Below are positions 33,474 to 34,429 of a stretch of 34,429 bases of DNA, piece after piece. Under the pieces are notes generated by a model. The model searched no databases and had not been told where the DNA came from. It saw nothing but the letters and a program-made list of their open reading frames with translations. Origin of the DNA: Sulfurovum sp. Lineage in GTDB: Bacteria; Campylobacterota; Campylobacteria; Campylobacterales; Sulfurovaceae. The translations under genes and the position numbers were made by a program. The DNA lies in contig JAUZSQ010000111.1 in assembly GCA_030949325.1 (NCBI GenBank), positions 1 to 34,429 of the forward strand, given 5' to 3'. Every line of letters starts with the position of its first letter. Position 1 is the first letter of the stretch.

Positions 33474-34429
33474 ATGCAAGAACTACTAAAAACCCCACTG
33501 TATGAGAGACAACAAGCACTAAAAACAAAAAATGTGAGTTTTTGTGGTTGGGATATGCCTATACAATTTGATGGGATTATCGCAGAACATGGTCACTGTA
33601 GAAATGATGTGGCATTATTTGACACTTCTCATATGGGAGAGTTTTTCTTTAAGGGTGACATTGTGACCTCTGGTATGAATGAAGCTACTTCTGTAAATAT
33701 TGAAGCATTGGCGATTGGTAAATGTAAATATGGTTTTTTGCTCAACGAAGCAGGTGGGGTCATTGATGATTTGATTATTTATAGATTAAGCGATGATGAG
33801 TTGATGATTGTTGTTAATGCTTCAACGAGAGAAAATGATTTAAAAGTCTTAAAAGAAAGAATCTCTAACGCAACACTCGAAGATAAATCTATGGCGTATG
33901 CCAAACTTGATGTGCAAGGACCTAAATCTAAAGAGATTTTAGCCAAGTATTTTGATGTTGATTTAGACAGCTTAGGCTTTTTCTCATTTGTGCAAACTAA
34001 AGTATTTGACAGTGAGTGTTTACTTAGTCGTACTGGATATACAGGGGAACTGGGTTATGAGCTTTATATTGATGCAGAAACATCAGTAAAGCTTTGGGAT
34101 GCTTTACTGGCTGACGGAGCAAAACCAGCAGGACTGGGTTCAAGAGATATTTTGAGACTTGAAATGGGTTTATAGCCTTTATGGTAATGATTTGAGTGAA
34201 AACGATTAGCACCCTCTTGAAGCCAATCTAGGAAAGTTTGTGAATCTCAAAAGAGAGTATTTTGGAAAAGATGCTTTAGCCAAACAAAGAGAGTGAGGGT
34301 TTAACAAGAATCTTATTGCCTTTTAAAACCACGACAAGAAGAAGTGCAAGAAAAGACTTTGAAGTGTATCAAAAATGACAAAAAGTAGGTTTTGTCACTT
34401 CGGGTGCATTTTCACCTATTTTAAATGTA
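33474..34429 (+). pseudogene. gcvT: Aminomethyltransferase GcvT (glycine cleavage T protein), 3' end frameshifted and cut by the window
   Basis: T protein of the glycine cleavage system; it releases ammonia and passes the methylene group to tetrahydrofolate. The N-terminal 230 residues are clean: TPLYERQQALKTKNVSFCGW, DTSHMGEFFF, the folate region GGVIDDLIIYRL, and RTGYTGELGYELY, then GLGSRDILRLEMG. At 34169-34171 a T3 should be T2, and at 34199-34202 an A4 should be A3. Further indels follow near 34210, 34290 and 34370, after which the other frames read PLEANLGKFVNLK, GLTRILLPFKTTTRR and KVGFVTSGAFSP, as expected for GcvT. Homology is thus intact but the reading frame is not. Several errors in about 220 bases at the window edge suggest poor consensus. 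Confidence 0.9.

Noticed and set aside
1-34429. CRISPR array or rRNA operon
   Set aside because: No regularly spaced direct repeats and no rRNA-like stretches were seen; the only RNA gene is the tRNA-Ser.

Overview
The window looks like a chromosomal segment of an AT-rich member of the Campylobacterota (Epsilonproteobacteria), probably a Sulfurovum/Sulfurimonas-like chemolithotroph. The reasons are the order aroB, MscS-type channel, mtaB, FtsH-like ATPase (as I recall it from Helicobacter pylori HP0283-HP0286), the presence of BioV (a pimeloyl-ACP methyl ester esterase known from this phylum), the folD-lepB neighbourhood, and the protein sequences generally. This is recognition from memory; no search was run. 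Genes are tightly packed with many 1-26 bp overlaps, and TATAAT/TAAAAT-like -10 boxes are common.

Layout. 1-7990 (+): aroB (two frameshifts), MscS channel, mtaB, a protease-dead FtsH homologue, bioV, a short-chain dehydrogenase, a MogA-like protein and two small ORFs. 7995-12755 (-): NYN-LOTUS protein, membrane metallophosphoesterase, apt, rpiB, lepB (frameshifted), folD. 12816-14955: cytochrome c (+), cold-shock protein (-), YcxB-like membrane protein (-), pyrF (+), and a 39-residue Met-rich membrane peptide (-). 15040-19204 (+): the most interesting operon. It encodes a coiled-coil protein, a membrane-spanning longin/roadblock-like plus OmpA-like protein (split by one homopolymer indel), a Ras-like small GTPase and a PAS-GGDEF diguanylate cyclase. 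19260-19350: tRNA-Ser(GCT). 19367-22217 (-): SUV3-like RNA helicase (one homopolymer indel). Then a CAP/SCP secreted protein (+), a SulP transporter (-) and an interrupted lipoprotein gene (-).

25269-31368 is an accessory patch of insertion-sequence debris: a long palindrome, a truncated IS4/Tn5-like transposase, an IS66 tnpC remnant that seems to have inserted into it, a decayed IS200/IS605-type TnpA with end hairpins, a STAND/NB-ARC ATPase with TPRs cut by that IS200 element, and a DDE transposase of a family I cannot name. It is followed by the C-terminal part of a DUF4105-like outer-membrane/periplasmic protein overlapping a lipoprotein S41 peptidase, then gcvT at the window end with many small indels.

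Many broken genes (aroB, lepB, the OmpA-like gene, the helicase, gcvT) are restored by one- or two-base corrections, often in homopolymers. gcvT at the window edge is the densest case. I read most of these as uncorrected assembly errors. The IS-region breaks may be genuine decay.
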